Shown here: piece after piece, positions 8,085 to 16,389 of the stretch | Layout of the letters: the number at the start of each line of letters is the position of its first letter | Position numbering within the stretch: position 1 is the first letter of the stretch | Assembly (NCBI RefSeq): GCF_015160855.1 | Contig: NZ_CP063373.1 | Location: forward strand, 1,054,001-1,118,000 | Reading direction: 5' to 3' | DNA: 64,000 nt | Source: Streptomyces ferrugineus | GTDB lineage: Bacteria; Actinomycetota; Actinomycetes; Streptomycetales; Streptomycetaceae | The notes under the pieces: model-generated | What the model was told of the DNA's origin: nothing | Databases searched by the model: none | The model's input: only the letters and a program-made list of their open reading frames with translations | Program-made: the position numbers and the translations under genes

Positions 8085-9242
8085 GTGGACGTGAACGGCG
8101 TGGTCGCCGGGGGCTTCGAGCCGGTCAGGGAAGCGTTCGTCCGGAACTTCTCCGCACTCGGGGAGCGGGGCGCGGCCGTCGCGGTGTACCGGGACGGGCA
8201 CAAGGTCGTGGACCTGTGGGCCGGCACGAAGGACGTCGACGGCACGGACCCGTGGCTGCCCGGCACCGCACAGGTCGTGCGCTCGGCGACCAAGGGCGTC
8301 GCCGCCGCCGTACCGCTCATCCTGCACCGGCGTGGGGAGCTGGACCTGGACGCGCCGGTCGGCGAGTACTGGCCGGAGTTCAAGGCGCACGGCAAGGAGC
8401 GGCTGCTGGTGCGGCACGTGCTCGGCCACCGTGCCGGGCTCCCGGTGCTCGACCGCCCGCTCACTCCCGAGGAGGCGCTGGACCCGCACCGCGGGCCCGA
8501 GGCCGTGGCCGCGCAGGCGCCGGTGTGGGAGCCGGGCACCGACCACGGCTATCACGCGCTGACGTACGGCTGGCTGCTGGACGAGCTGGTGCGGCAGGTC
8601 ACGGGCCGCTGGGCCGGCGCATGGCTGGCGGCGGAGATCGCCGGGCCGCTGGGTGCGGACCTGTGGCTGGGGCTGCCGGAGTCGGAGGCGGGCCGGGTGG
8701 GGCGCGTCGGCCGCGTCGAGGGGCCGGAGCCCGCCGGCGGACTGCGCTCGCGCCCCAAGCGCTCGGTCACCGCGGCCTACGAGGACCCGGACTCCCTCAC
8801 CCGCCGCGCGTTCGCCGCGATCACTCCCTTCCCCGACCAGAACGACCCCGCCTACCGCGCCGCCGCCCTGCCCGCGACGAACGGCATCGCGACGGCCGAC
8901 GGTCTGGCGCGGGTGTACGCGGCGCTGATCGGCGAGGTCGACGGCGTACGGCTCTTCGATCCGGCGACGGTGGAACTGGCCCGCGCCGAGGAGTCGTCGG
9001 GCCCGGACCGCGTCCTGGTCGTGGGCACCCGCTTCGGCCTCGGCTACATGCTGCACGGCACCGCCTCCCCGCTGCTCGGCCCGGGCTCCTTCGGCCACCC
9101 CGGGCGCGGCGGCGCCCTCGGCTTCGCCGACCCGGAGACGGGGATCGCGTTCGGCTATGTGACGAACGGCTTCCGCAGGACGGTGACGGCGGATCCGAGG
9201 GCGCAGGGGTTGATACGGGCGGTACGGGCGTCGCTCACGTAG
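8085..9242 (+). CDS. Serine hydrolase, beta-lactamase/EstB-type esterase family
   Basis: A 385-residue protein of the class C beta-lactamase-like esterase group. The nucleophile motif SxxK is present as SATKG near residue 68, the tyrosine motif as YHALTYGWLLDELV, and a C-terminal HPGRGGALGFADPE segment replaces the KTG box as in EstB-type esterases. No signal peptide, so an intracellular esterase or amidase rather than a secreted beta-lactamase. The GTG at 8085 has GAGGGAG at good spacing. Its stop lies 8 bp from that of the convergent DUF1876 gene. Confidence 0.88.
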   Translation: MDVNGVVAGGFEPVREAFVRNFSALGERGAAVAVYRDGHKVVDLWAGTKDVDGTDPWLPGTAQVVRSATKGVAAAVPLILHRRGELDLDAPVGEYWPEFKAHGKERLLVRHVLGHRAGLPVLDRPLTPEEALDPHRGPEAVAAQAPVWEPGTDHGYHALTYGWLLDELVRQVTGRWAGAWLAAEIAGPLGADLWLGLPESEAGRVGRVGRVEGPEPAGGLRSRPKRSVTAAYEDPDSLTRRAFAAITPFPDQNDPAYRAAALPATNGIATADGLARVYAALIGEVDGVRLFDPATVELARAEESSGPDRVLVVGTRFGLGYMLHGTASPLLGPGSFGHPGRGGALGFADPETGIAFGYVTNGFRRTVTADPRAQGLIRAVRASLT

Positions 9243-9250
9243 CGCTCGGC

Positions 9251-9526
9251 TCAGACGTGGATCGGGTGCGAGGTGCGCCCCGAAGCCGCGTCGATCTCCC
9301 CGTGCGCCTTGGTGAGCATCTGCATCGCGAGCTCGTTCAGGGCGCGGGCAGCGGCGATCTCCTCCCCGACACGTGGCTGATTGGAGTCGGTGTGGTGCCG
9401 TGTGGCGTGTCCGTGGGCCCGCACCTCGGTGCCGTCGGGAAGCCGCACCAGCGCGGCCGCCCGCGTGTGCTGGTCGTCCTCCAGGAACTCCAGCTCGACA
9501 TGCCATCCCACTGCGGTGTGCATCAT
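9251..9526 (-). CDS. DUF1876 domain protein (91 aa)
   Basis: A 91-residue protein matching the DUF1876 family common in Streptomyces: WHVELEFLEDDQHTRAAALVRLPDGTEVRAHGHA, then a helical tail EEIAAARALNELAMQML. The fold is probably a small alpha/beta domain similar to dsRNA-binding modules, but the role is unknown. The ATG at 9526 (two consecutive ATG codons) is placed by a strong GGAGGTG ribosome site six bases upstream. The 5' leader contains two mutually exclusive hairpins (9556-9595). Confidence 0.85.
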   Translation of the reverse strand: MMHTAVGWHVELEFLEDDQHTRAAALVRLPDGTEVRAHGHATRHHTDSNQPRVGEEIAAARALNELAMQMLTKAHGEIDAASGRTSHPIHV

Positions 9527-9555
9527 GACGATCACCTCCGGAACAACTGCTTCCA

Positions 9556-9595
9556 GGGTGCTCCCTCGGGGGCACCCGCGCCTAGTCGGGTGCCC
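9556..9595. promoter_or_regulatory. Alternative hairpins in the leader of the DUF1876 gene
   Basis: Segment 9568-9578 (GGGGGCACCCG) can pair either with 9556-9565 (GGGTGCTCCC, one G-U) or with 9587-9595 (CGGGTGCCC, 9 perfect bp). The two structures exclude each other, the layout of an attenuator or of a compact palindromic repeat. Confidence 0.45.
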
Positions 9596-9707
9596 TCCTG
9601 AGCCGGGTTTTACCGGACGTTCGGGACGAAGGCCGTGACTCGGGATCAGGTGAGACTGGGCACACTCACCGCACGGGGCGCTTCCGCCCTGCTTCCATGG
9701 AGGTGTC

Positions 9708-11186
9708 ATGCGCTGCTGCTTCTCCGCACACCTTCCCGCTCTCGCAGCACTGTCGGCCTTCCCCGGCCCCTGCGAGGTGCTGCGCTCCGGCGCGCGCCTC
9801 GCCCCCGCCCTGCTGCGGTCGGCCTCGGCCGCCGTGCGCCGGGCGGCTTCCGCCCACCCCGACGACCTGACCGCCGTCAACCTGGAACTGGTCACCCTCA
9901 CCGAGGACCGCGCCGTCATCACCTGGTACACCGGGATCCCGGGCACCAACGACGGCATGGGCCACCCCCTCCCCGCGATCACCGAGGGCGAGGTCGTCTA
10001 CGGCACCCACCCCGCCCACCTGAACCGCACCGCCTCCGAGGGCCGCCCGACCGCCCACCACCAGGTCGAACTCACCGACCTGGAGCCGGGGCAGACGTAC
10101 TACTACCAGGCACGCTCCCGGGGCGTTGCCGCCACGCCCACCCCCCTGCACCTGGTGCGCGGCAACGCGGTGGGCACGTCGACGTTCGGGTTCGGCTCGG
10201 GCGGCGGGCCGTACTCCTTCACCACCCCGCAGCCCCCGCCCGGCCGGCATCTGCTGTCGGTCGCGCTCTGCAACGACCTGCACCTCGGCGAGACCACCGC
10301 GGGCCTCGTCGGCGGTCTGCCGCTGCTGCGCGGAGTGGTCCAGCAGCCGGGGCGCGCGCCCTACCCGGAGCTGATGAGCCGCGCCCTGGTCGAGGAGGCC
10401 CGGCGGCGCGGGGCGGACCTGCTGCTGGCCGGCGGCGACATCTCGGCGGGCGGCGCGGCGCACGACCTCGGCGAGGCCCGCCGCATCCTGGACGGGTTCG
10501 GCGCGCACGGGCAGGACTACTTCGTCGTACGCGGCAACCACGACCGCTCCCATGACAACAGCGCCTTCCGCACCGCCTTCCCCGTCGCCGACGGGCCGGG
10601 CTACTTCGCCCGTGACCTCGGCGGGCTGCGGATCATCGGCCTCGACACCTACGCCAAGTCCGGCAACGGCGCCGACGCGGGCGGGCTCGGGGCCGAGCAA
10701 CTGTCCTGGTTCCGGGCGACGTTGAGACAGGCTCCGGATCAGCCGACGGTGGTGTTCGGCCACCATCCGCTGACCGTGCGGGACTCCGTCTTCCCGGTGA
10801 CCCGCGGCCAACAGCTGGACCGGCGCCAGGCGCGTGCCCTCGTGGACGCCTACGCCGCCGCGCCCGGCGTCTTCCTGCACCACGCGGGCCACACCCACCG
10901 CAACAAGCGCACCGTGCTGGTGCGGGCCCCGCACGTCACCCATCAGGAAGTCGCCGCCGCCAAGGAGTACCCTGGCGGATTCACCCTTCTGCGCATCCAC
11001 TCCGGCGGCTACGCCCTCAACCACTACAAGGCCGGCGACATGGCGGCCCGGCAGTGGGGCGAGCGCAGCCGCCGGGTGGCCGCGGGCCTGTGGCCCCACC
11101 ACGCCCTGGGCCGCTCGGTCACGGACCGCAACAGCGTGCGGGCGCACGACCTGTCTGGAGTCGCCGGGTTCGCAGTGCGTGAATAG
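9708..11186 (+). CDS. Metallophosphoesterase with purple-acid-phosphatase-like N-terminal domain
   Basis: A 492-residue protein with a fibronectin-like N-terminal domain of the purple acid phosphatase type (residues about 50-180; DLEPGQTYYYQARS is typical) followed by a complete calcineurin-like phosphoesterase core. All metal motifs are visible in order: CNDLHLGE, GGDIS, GNHDRS, GHHPL and GHTHRN. It should hydrolyse a phosphomonoester or diester using two metals. The N-terminus (MRCCFSAHLPALAALSAF) could be a weak membrane or lipoprotein-like signal, but no clean lipobox is present. A GGAGGTGTC ribosome site directly precedes the ATG. Confidence 0.88.
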   Translation: MRCCFSAHLPALAALSAFPGPCEVLRSGARLAPALLRSASAAVRRAASAHPDDLTAVNLELVTLTEDRAVITWYTGIPGTNDGMGHPLPAITEGEVVYGTHPAHLNRTASEGRPTAHHQVELTDLEPGQTYYYQARSRGVAATPTPLHLVRGNAVGTSTFGFGSGGGPYSFTTPQPPPGRHLLSVALCNDLHLGETTAGLVGGLPLLRGVVQQPGRAPYPELMSRALVEEARRRGADLLLAGGDISAGGAAHDLGEARRILDGFGAHGQDYFVVRGNHDRSHDNSAFRTAFPVADGPGYFARDLGGLRIIGLDTYAKSGNGADAGGLGAEQLSWFRATLRQAPDQPTVVFGHHPLTVRDSVFPVTRGQQLDRRQARALVDAYAAAPGVFLHHAGHTHRNKRTVLVRAPHVTHQEVAAAKEYPGGFTLLRIHSGGYALNHYKAGDMAARQWGERSRRVAAGLWPHHALGRSVTDRNSVRAHDLSGVAGFAVRE

Positions 11187-11218
11187 CGGGTGACGCTGCG
11201 CGTTCGTAGCATCGAGGC

Positions 11219-11956
11219 ATGGCAACCCTGTGGGAGCTGATGCAGGACTGCATCCCCGACGACCACGCCCGACAGGTCACCTCGCGCTACTACGTCGACG
11301 AGGTGATGGCCGCCCCGGGTGCGCCCGGCCTGGTCGTCGACCTGGGGTGCGGTCGCGGCACGTCGGCCGCGCTGTTCCGCAAGCACGCCCCCGAGGTGCG
11401 CTGGGTCGGCGTCGACATCCGTGACTCGCCGGAGGCCGCACAGCGCACCCCCGGCGGCGACCCGGTCATCCACTACGACGGCGTCCACCTCCCCCTCGGC
11501 TCGGACTCCCTCCCCCTCGTCTACTCCCACCAGGTCTTCGAACACGTCGCCCGCCCGCGCGAACTCCTCGCGGAAGTCGCCCGGGTGCTGGCGCCCGGCG
11601 GTCATTTCATCGGATCGACATCCCAGTTCGAGCCGTACCACTCCTTCAGCCTGTGGAACTACACGCCGTACGGCTTCCGGACGCTGGTCGAGGACGCCGG
11701 GTTGGCGTTGGAGGAGATCCGTCCGTCCCTCGACGGGGTGGCGCTGATCATGCGGAGCTATCTCGGCCGGCCGCCGGAGTACAGCCGCTACTGGGACGAA
11801 CAGTCCCCGCTCAACACCGAGATCGACCAGTGGGCGAAGACCGGCCGGCGCAGAACGGCCCTGGTGAACCTGCGGAAGCTGACGTACTGCGGCCAGTTCG
11901 CGTTCAAGGTCGGCAAACCGGTGCCAGATCACAAAACTCGGCGCGCCGCAGGATGA
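11219..11956 (+). CDS. Class I SAM-dependent methyltransferase
   Basis: A 245-residue Methyltransf_11-type enzyme: motif I VVDLGCGRGTSAALF (about residues 38-52), acidic motif II WVGVDIRDSPEA, and YSHQVFEHVARPRELLAEVARVLAPGG as motif post II/III. The substrate is unknown. The start ATG at 11219 lies six bases after a TAGCAT box (11207-11212), suggesting a leaderless transcript; a short GAGG is also present in that spacer. It follows the phosphoesterase by 32 bp, but the internal promoter suggests separate expression. Confidence 0.85.
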   Translation: MATLWELMQDCIPDDHARQVTSRYYVDEVMAAPGAPGLVVDLGCGRGTSAALFRKHAPEVRWVGVDIRDSPEAAQRTPGGDPVIHYDGVHLPLGSDSLPLVYSHQVFEHVARPRELLAEVARVLAPGGHFIGSTSQFEPYHSFSLWNYTPYGFRTLVEDAGLALEEIRPSLDGVALIMRSYLGRPPEYSRYWDEQSPLNTEIDQWAKTGRRRTALVNLRKLTYCGQFAFKVGKPVPDHKTRRAAG

Positions 11957-12042
11957 TTTGGGGCATTTCCTACTTAACCTCCCTTAATCGTAAGGGCTCA
12001 CCCCTTCACGCTTCGCATCCACCTCACTCCACCGGAGATGAC

Positions 12043-12330
12043 ATGCACAAGCTTCGCAAGGCCGCCGTCCTGGTCGCCGCCGTCAGCACCGTCGGACTCC
12101 TGGGCGCGGGCAGCGCCCACGCCGACGGCCGGGGCGACGGCCCCGGAGGCAACAACTACAGCGTCACGCAGAGCACCCAGTGCAAGTCCCACGACTTGAA
12201 CCTCGACATCCTCGGCGTGGTCGGCATCCTCAACGGCGTGCTCGGCAGCGGGCTCAACGGCGAGGGTGACGCGGGCGCCCAGAGCAACCACCTCGGCTCG
12301 ACGATGGGCTGCAGCAACACCGCGTTCTAG
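12043..12330 (+). CDS. Small secreted protein, rodlin/chaplin-like in composition
   Basis: A 95-residue precursor with a clean signal peptide (MHKLRKAAVLVAAVSTVGLL, cleavage after AHA near residue 27). The mature 68 residues contain two cysteines (QCKSH and GCSNTAF) around a hydrophobic, glycine-rich centre (LNLDILGVVGILNGVLGSG). This resembles the small surface-active proteins of streptomycete aerial hyphae in size and composition, but I see no true chaplin or rodlin motif. GGAG precedes the ATG and a strong terminator follows, so it is a stand-alone unit. Confidence 0.8.
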   Translation: MHKLRKAAVLVAAVSTVGLLGAGSAHADGRGDGPGGNNYSVTQSTQCKSHDLNLDILGVVGILNGVLGSGLNGEGDAGAQSNHLGSTMGCSNTAF

Positions 12331-12358
12331 TCGAACGCGGCCGCAGCCGCCGGCAGTG

Positions 12359-12389
12359 ACAGGCGGTCAGCCAACGGCTGACCGCCTGT
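12359..12389 (+). terminator. Strong hairpin terminator
   Basis: Perfect 14-bp arms ACAGGCGGTCAGCC (12359-12372) and GGCTGACCGCCTGT (12376-12389) with a 3-base loop. It ends the small secreted protein gene and can also act on the convergent EamA gene. Confidence 0.85.
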
Positions 12390-12436
12390 TCTGGTCCGGA
12401 CCTGAACGCGGGTGACCGACTAGGCTGCCATGGGAT

Positions 12437-13282
12437 TCAACCCGCGTGCAGCATCAGCCCGATGCCCACGACCAGCAACGCCGCCGCCGCGATCCGGCCC
12501 GCCCCGAAGCGCTCCTTGAAGAGCACCGCCCCGATCGCGGCCCCCACGATGATGGACGACTCCCGCAGCGCCGCGATCGGCGCCAGCTCCGCCTTCGTCT
12601 GTGCCCACAGCACCAGCGCGTACGCGGCGACGGACAGCGCGGCACCCAGCAACCCCAGCCGGGCGAACGGCCGCAGCACGGTGAGCGTGTCGCCGCGCCA
12701 GCGCCGGACGGCGTAGAGGGGAATGACGACGCCCTCGATCACCATCAGCCAGGCGATGTACCCGAGGGGCGACCCGGAGGCCCGTACGCCGAGACCGTCG
12801 AGGACGGTGTACGCCGCGATGGACAGCCCGGTCGCCAACGCGGCGCCGATCGCCTTCCAGTTGGGCCGGTGCCCGCGCAGCCCCCACAGCGCGACGCCGG
12901 TAAGGCCCGCGCAGGACACGGCGATTCCGGCGGCCACCCACCCGTCCGGCACCTCGTGCGCGAACACGGCGGCCAGCAGGGCGACCACGAGCGGGGCGGT
13001 GCCGCGCGCGATGGGATAGGCCTGCCCGAAGTCGCCCAGCCGGAAGGACTTCATCAGCAGCGCGAAGTACACGATGTGGACGACCCCGGAGGCGAGGAGA
13101 TACGGCCACGCCCCCGACGCCGGGACCTCCCCGAAGGGCATCAGTATCAGCCCGATCAGCACCCCGCCGCCCGCGATGAGCGTGAACCCGACCAGCTTGT
13201 CGGTGATCTTGTGGGCGATGGCGTTCCAGCTGGCGTGCGTGACGGCGGCAAGCAGGACGGCGGCCGTGACCAGCGGCGTCAC
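12437..13282 (-). CDS. EamA/DMT-superfamily membrane transporter
   Basis: A 281-residue protein with about ten hydrophobic helices and the duplicated EamA layout (SGVVHIVYFALLMKSFRLGDFGQAYPIARGTAPL in the first half, ALVLWAQTKAELAPIAALRESSIIVGAAIGAVLFKERF in the second). It probably exports amino acids or small metabolites. The GTG start at 13282 overlaps the TGA stop of the YbaK gene (GTGA, 13279-13282), so the two are translationally coupled. Confidence 0.9.
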   Translation of the reverse strand: MTPLVTAAVLLAAVTHASWNAIAHKITDKLVGFTLIAGGGVLIGLILMPFGEVPASGAWPYLLASGVVHIVYFALLMKSFRLGDFGQAYPIARGTAPLVVALLAAVFAHEVPDGWVAAGIAVSCAGLTGVALWGLRGHRPNWKAIGAALATGLSIAAYTVLDGLGVRASGSPLGYIAWLMVIEGVVIPLYAVRRWRGDTLTVLRPFARLGLLGAALSVAAYALVLWAQTKAELAPIAALRESSIIVGAAIGAVLFKERFGAGRIAAAALLVVGIGLMLHAG

Positions 13283-13803
13283 GAAGCCGACGACTGCTCG
13301 CGCACGTCCACGACAGTCGCGCCGGCGTGGGCGACGAGGTCCTTCGGCGCCATGGGGAACACCGCGTGCGGGTTGCCCGCGGCCGCCCACACCACGTCGT
13401 GCTCCAGCAGCGAACGGTCGGCGAGCACCCGCGTCCTCGTACGGTGCCCGAAGGGCGGCACGCCCCCGATGGCATACCCGGTGGTCTCCCGTACGACATC
13501 GGCCTTGGCCCGCGTGACCTTGCCGGCGCCGAGCGCCTCGCGGACCAGTTCCACGTCGACCCGGGAGGCCCCGTCCATCAACACCAGCACCGGCACCCCG
13601 TCGGCGGCGAAGATCAGTGACTTGCAGATCTCACTCAGCTCACACCCGATCGCGGCGGCGGCCTCGGCGGCGGTCCGGGTCGCGTCCGGGAACCGGCGGA
13701 TCCGGATGTGCAGGTCGTCGAGGCCCAGCTCACTCAGGGCTTCGGCGAAACGGGGGTGGGCTCCGAAGCCCTCGTTCTCGGCGTCAGTGGCGGCTGTCGT
13801 CAT
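13279..13803 (-). CDS. YbaK/EbsC-family aminoacyl-tRNA deacylase
   Basis: A 174-residue single-domain protein of the YbaK/ProX editing family. Typical features are the central KSLIFAADGVPVLVLMDG strand pair, the GYAIGGVPPFGH loop and DRSLLEHDVVWAAAGNPHAVF. The family removes mis-charged Cys, Ala or related residues from tRNA; the exact specificity cannot be read from sequence. It is the first gene of a coupled pair with the EamA transporter (4-bp GTGA overlap). Confidence 0.88.
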   Translation of the reverse strand: MTTAATDAENEGFGAHPRFAEALSELGLDDLHIRIRRFPDATRTAAEAAAAIGCELSEICKSLIFAADGVPVLVLMDGASRVDVELVREALGAGKVTRAKADVVRETTGYAIGGVPPFGHRTRTRVLADRSLLEHDVVWAAAGNPHAVFPMAPKDLVAHAGATVVDVREQSSAS

Positions 13804-13852
13804 GCAGGCACGCTAGCGGTAGCTGTACGGGGCATGCGACTGGGTTACGTCG

Positions 13853-14302
13853 TCAGCCGAGCAGAATCGTGACGTCGATGTTGCCGCGCGTCGCGTTCGA
13901 GTACGGGCACACCTCGTGCGCCGCGTCCACCAGCTTCGCCGCGATGTCCGGGTCCAGGACCGGCAGCGAGACGCTGAGGGCGACCGCGAGGCCGTAGCCG
14001 CGGTGCTTGTTGGGGCCGATGCCGACCTTCGCGGCGACCGTGGACCCGGTGAGGTCGTAGCCCTCGCGGTTGCCGACCAGGATCAGCGCGTTGTGGAAGC
14101 AGGAGCTGTAGCCGGCCGCGAAGAGCTGCTCGGGGTTGGTGCCGTTGCCGTCGCCGCCCAGCTCCGGCGGCATCGAGACCTTCAGCTCGATCTGACCGTC
14201 CTGGCTGGTGACATAGCCGTCCCGGCCGCCGTGCGCGGTGGCCTCGGCGACATACATGATCTTCGTCGGGCGAGTGTCGACGGCGGTTCCTTCATCGGTC
14301 AT
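13853..14302 (-). CDS. ohrA: Organic hydroperoxide resistance protein Ohr (OsmC family)
   Basis: A 149-residue thiol peroxidase that reduces organic hydroperoxides. Both catalytic cysteines are present: C68 in YSSCFHNAL and C132 in HEVCPYSNATRGN, with the conserved Arg in GGRDGYV and Glu in NPEQLFAAGY. The ATG at 14302 follows GGGGGAGGG; an upstream in-frame ATG at 14350 lies in the operator repeats and is rejected. It lies 108 bp downstream of ohrR on the same strand, with GTGCAC repeats between them. Confidence 0.93.
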   Translation of the reverse strand: MTDEGTAVDTRPTKIMYVAEATAHGGRDGYVTSQDGQIELKVSMPPELGGDGNGTNPEQLFAAGYSSCFHNALILVGNREGYDLTGSTVAAKVGIGPNKHRGYGLAVALSVSLPVLDPDIAAKLVDAAHEVCPYSNATRGNIDVTILLG

Positions 14303-14327
14303 GGTTGGCCCTCCCCCAAAAAAAGAC

Positions 14328-14352
14328 GTGCACAAGTGCATCGTGCACAAGG
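14328..14352. promoter_or_regulatory. Candidate OhrR operator repeats upstream of ohrA
   Basis: CGTGCACAAG occurs at 14328-14337 and again at 14343-14352, a 15-bp period. Between them TGCAC-AA-GTGCA (14329-14340) and TGCA-TCG-TGCA (14337-14347) are inverted repeats. Position, just upstream of the ohrA ribosome site and downstream of ohrR, fits an OhrR-controlled internal promoter. Confidence 0.5.
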
Positions 14353-14410
14353 TACTTGCCGGTACAGGGCCCGCTGTTACCAGGGGGTAGCAACCGCGGG
14401 TAACCCGAGA

Positions 14411-14872
14411 TCAGCGGCCGCGGTCGGCCGCCGCCCGCGCCTGCGCCGCCAGCCGCCGCAGCTCCTCGCGCAGCCGGGCGACCTCCGGCCCCTGGAGCCC
14501 GGTCTCCGCGAGCAGCGCCCCGGGCACCCGCGCCGCCCGCTCCCGCAGCTCCTCGGCCCGCCCCGTGCACGCGACCAGTACCGAGCGCTCATCGCCCGCC
14601 GACCGCTCCCGGCGCACCAGCCCCGCCGACTCCAGCCGCTTCAGCAGCGGCGACACCGTGCCGTAGTCGAGCGTCAGCGCCCCGGCCAGCTCCTTGACCG
14701 GCAGCTCGCCGCGCTCCCAGAGGACCAGCAGCACGAGGTACTGCGGGTAGGTGAGGCCGAGCTCGTCGAGTAGCGGCCGGTACGCGGCCGTCACCGCGCG
14801 CTGGGCGGCGTACAGCGCGAAGCAGAGCTGCTGGTCGAGCAGCAGTGAGCCGTCGGTCTCCTCGTTCGTCAC
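14411..14872 (-). CDS. ohrR: MarR-family peroxide sensor OhrR
   Basis: A 153-residue winged-helix regulator. The N-terminal LLLDQQLCFALYAAQRAV carries the single redox-sensing cysteine (C17) typical of OhrR, followed by the recognition helix region LDYGTVSPLLKRLESAGLVRRERS. Oxidation of this Cys by organic peroxide is known to release OhrR from DNA. The GTG start at 14872 overlaps the TGA stop of cbiO (GTGA, 14869-14872) and has only a weak ribosome site, so it is probably translated by coupling to cbiO. The partner ohrA follows. Confidence 0.92.
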   Translation of the reverse strand: MTNEETDGSLLLDQQLCFALYAAQRAVTAAYRPLLDELGLTYPQYLVLLVLWERGELPVKELAGALTLDYGTVSPLLKRLESAGLVRRERSAGDERSVLVACTGRAEELRERAARVPGALLAETGLQGPEVARLREELRRLAAQARAAADRGR

Positions 14873-15627
14873 GCGCCCATTGTCACGGAGCGCGGATCGA
14901 AGCCGAACGGCAGCTCCAGTCGATGGGCGCGCATCAGCTCGTCGTCCGCGAGGAGTTCGCCGGTCTTGCCGTCCGCCGCGATCACGCCCTCGCTGAGGAC
15001 GAGGGAGCGCGGGCACAGCTCCAGGGCGTACGGCAGGTCGTGCGTGACCATCAGGACCGTGACGTCCAACGAGCGCAGGATGTCGGCCAGTTCGCGGCGG
15101 GAGGCGGGGTCGAGGTTGGAGGACGGCTCGTCCAGGACGAGGATCTCCGGCTCCATCGCGAGCACGGTCGCCACCGCGACCCTGCGGCGCTGGCCGAAGG
15201 AGAGGTGGTGCGGCGGGCGGTCCTTGAACTCCGCCATGCCGACCCGCTCCAGCGCGCGGTCGACCCGCTCCTGAAGCTCCGCCCCCTTCAGCCCGGCCGC
15301 CGCCGGCCCGAACGCCACGTCCTCACGGACCGTCGGCATGAACAGCTGGTCGTCCGGGTCCTGGAACACGATCCCGACCCGGCGCCGGACCTCCGCCATG
15401 TGCTGCTTGCCGACGGGGAGCCCGGCGACCTTCACCGTGCCCGTGCCGCCGGTCAGGATGCCGTTGAGGTGCAGGACGAGGGTCGTCTTGCCGGCGCCGT
15501 TCGGGCCGAGCAGCGCGACCCGTTCGCCGCGCGCGATGGAGAAGTCCACGCCGAACAGGGCCTGGTGGCCGTCGGGGTAGGCGAAGGCGAGGCCGGAGAC
15601 CTCCAGAGAAGCTGTCACAGCGTCCAT
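14869..15627 (-). CDS. cbiO: ECF transporter ATPase CbiO/NikO
   Basis: A 252-residue ABC ATPase of the energy-coupling-factor type for cobalt or nickel. Visible motifs: Walker A GPNGAGKTT, Q-loop VGIVFQDPDDQLF, signature LSFGQRRRVA, Walker B ILVLDEPSSNLDP and H-loop THD. The ATG at 15627 shares its A with the TGA of cbiQ (TGATG); an ATG 12 bases earlier is also possible. Its own stop overlaps ohrR. It energises the CbiM-CbiQ membrane complex at the cytoplasmic face. Confidence 0.92.
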   Translation of the reverse strand: MDAVTASLEVSGLAFAYPDGHQALFGVDFSIARGERVALLGPNGAGKTTLVLHLNGILTGGTGTVKVAGLPVGKQHMAEVRRRVGIVFQDPDDQLFMPTVREDVAFGPAAAGLKGAELQERVDRALERVGMAEFKDRPPHHLSFGQRRRVAVATVLAMEPEILVLDEPSSNLDPASRRELADILRSLDVTVLMVTHDLPYALELCPRSLVLSEGVIAADGKTGELLADDELMRAHRLELPFGFDPRSVTMGA

Positions 15628-16388
15628 CACAACACCCATCCCAGCAGACAGACGACCAGGGCCGTGCACGGGAGCGCGAAGGCGTACGACCACTGCGCCC
15701 GGGACGCGGTCACCTCGTCGATCACCGGCATCGAACCGGCGTACCCGCGGCTGACCATGGCGAGGTGGACGCGCTCGCCGCGCTCGTAGGAGCGGATGAA
15801 CAGCGCGCCCGCCGACTTCGCGAGCACGCCCCAGTGGCGGACGCCCTTCGCCTCGAAGCCGCGTGACTCCCGCGCGATGCGCATCCGCCGCATCTCGTCG
15901 GCGATGACATCGCCGTAGCGGATCATGAAGGACGCGATCTGCACGAGCAGCGGCGGCAGCTTGAGCCGCTGGAGGCCGAGCAGCAGTTCGCGCAGCTCGG
16001 TGGTGGAGGCGAGCAGGACGGAGGCGGCGACGCCCAACGTGCCCTTGGCGAGCACGTTCCAGGCGCCCCACAGCCCGCTGACGCTCAGCGACAGCCCCAG
16101 CACCTCGACGCGCTCGCCCTCCGCCACGAACGGCATCAGCACGGCGAACGCGACGAACGGCACCTCGATCAGCAGCCGCTTGAGCAGAAATCCGGCGGGC
16201 ACGCGGGCCGCGTACGCGACGCACGCGAGCAGTACGGCGTACAGGCCGAACGCCCACATCGCCGCGCGCGGTGTCGACACCACGACCACCACGAACGCGA
16301 ACGTGGCGGCGAGTTTGGTGTGCGGCGGCAGGGTGTGCACGGGCGAGTGCCCGTGCCGGTAGAGCCTGTGCGCGTGCCCGGCGCCCAC
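15627..16388 (-). CDS. cbiQ: ECF transporter transmembrane protein CbiQ/NikQ
   Basis: A 253-residue membrane protein with about five or six helices and the two cytoplasmic coupling motifs of EcfT proteins: MRIARESRGFE and MVSRGYAGSMPV (Ala-Arg-Gly-type signatures that contact the ATPase). The N-terminus is histidine-rich (MGAGHAHRLYRHGHSPVH), which could bind metal. The GTG start lies one base after the cbiM stop. It links CbiM to CbiO. Confidence 0.92.
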   Translation of the reverse strand: MGAGHAHRLYRHGHSPVHTLPPHTKLAATFAFVVVVVSTPRAAMWAFGLYAVLLACVAYAARVPAGFLLKRLLIEVPFVAFAVLMPFVAEGERVEVLGLSLSVSGLWGAWNVLAKGTLGVAASVLLASTTELRELLLGLQRLKLPPLLVQIASFMIRYGDVIADEMRRMRIARESRGFEAKGVRHWGVLAKSAGALFIRSYERGERVHLAMVSRGYAGSMPVIDEVTASRAQWSYAFALPCTALVVCLLGWVL

Positions 16389-16389
16389 G

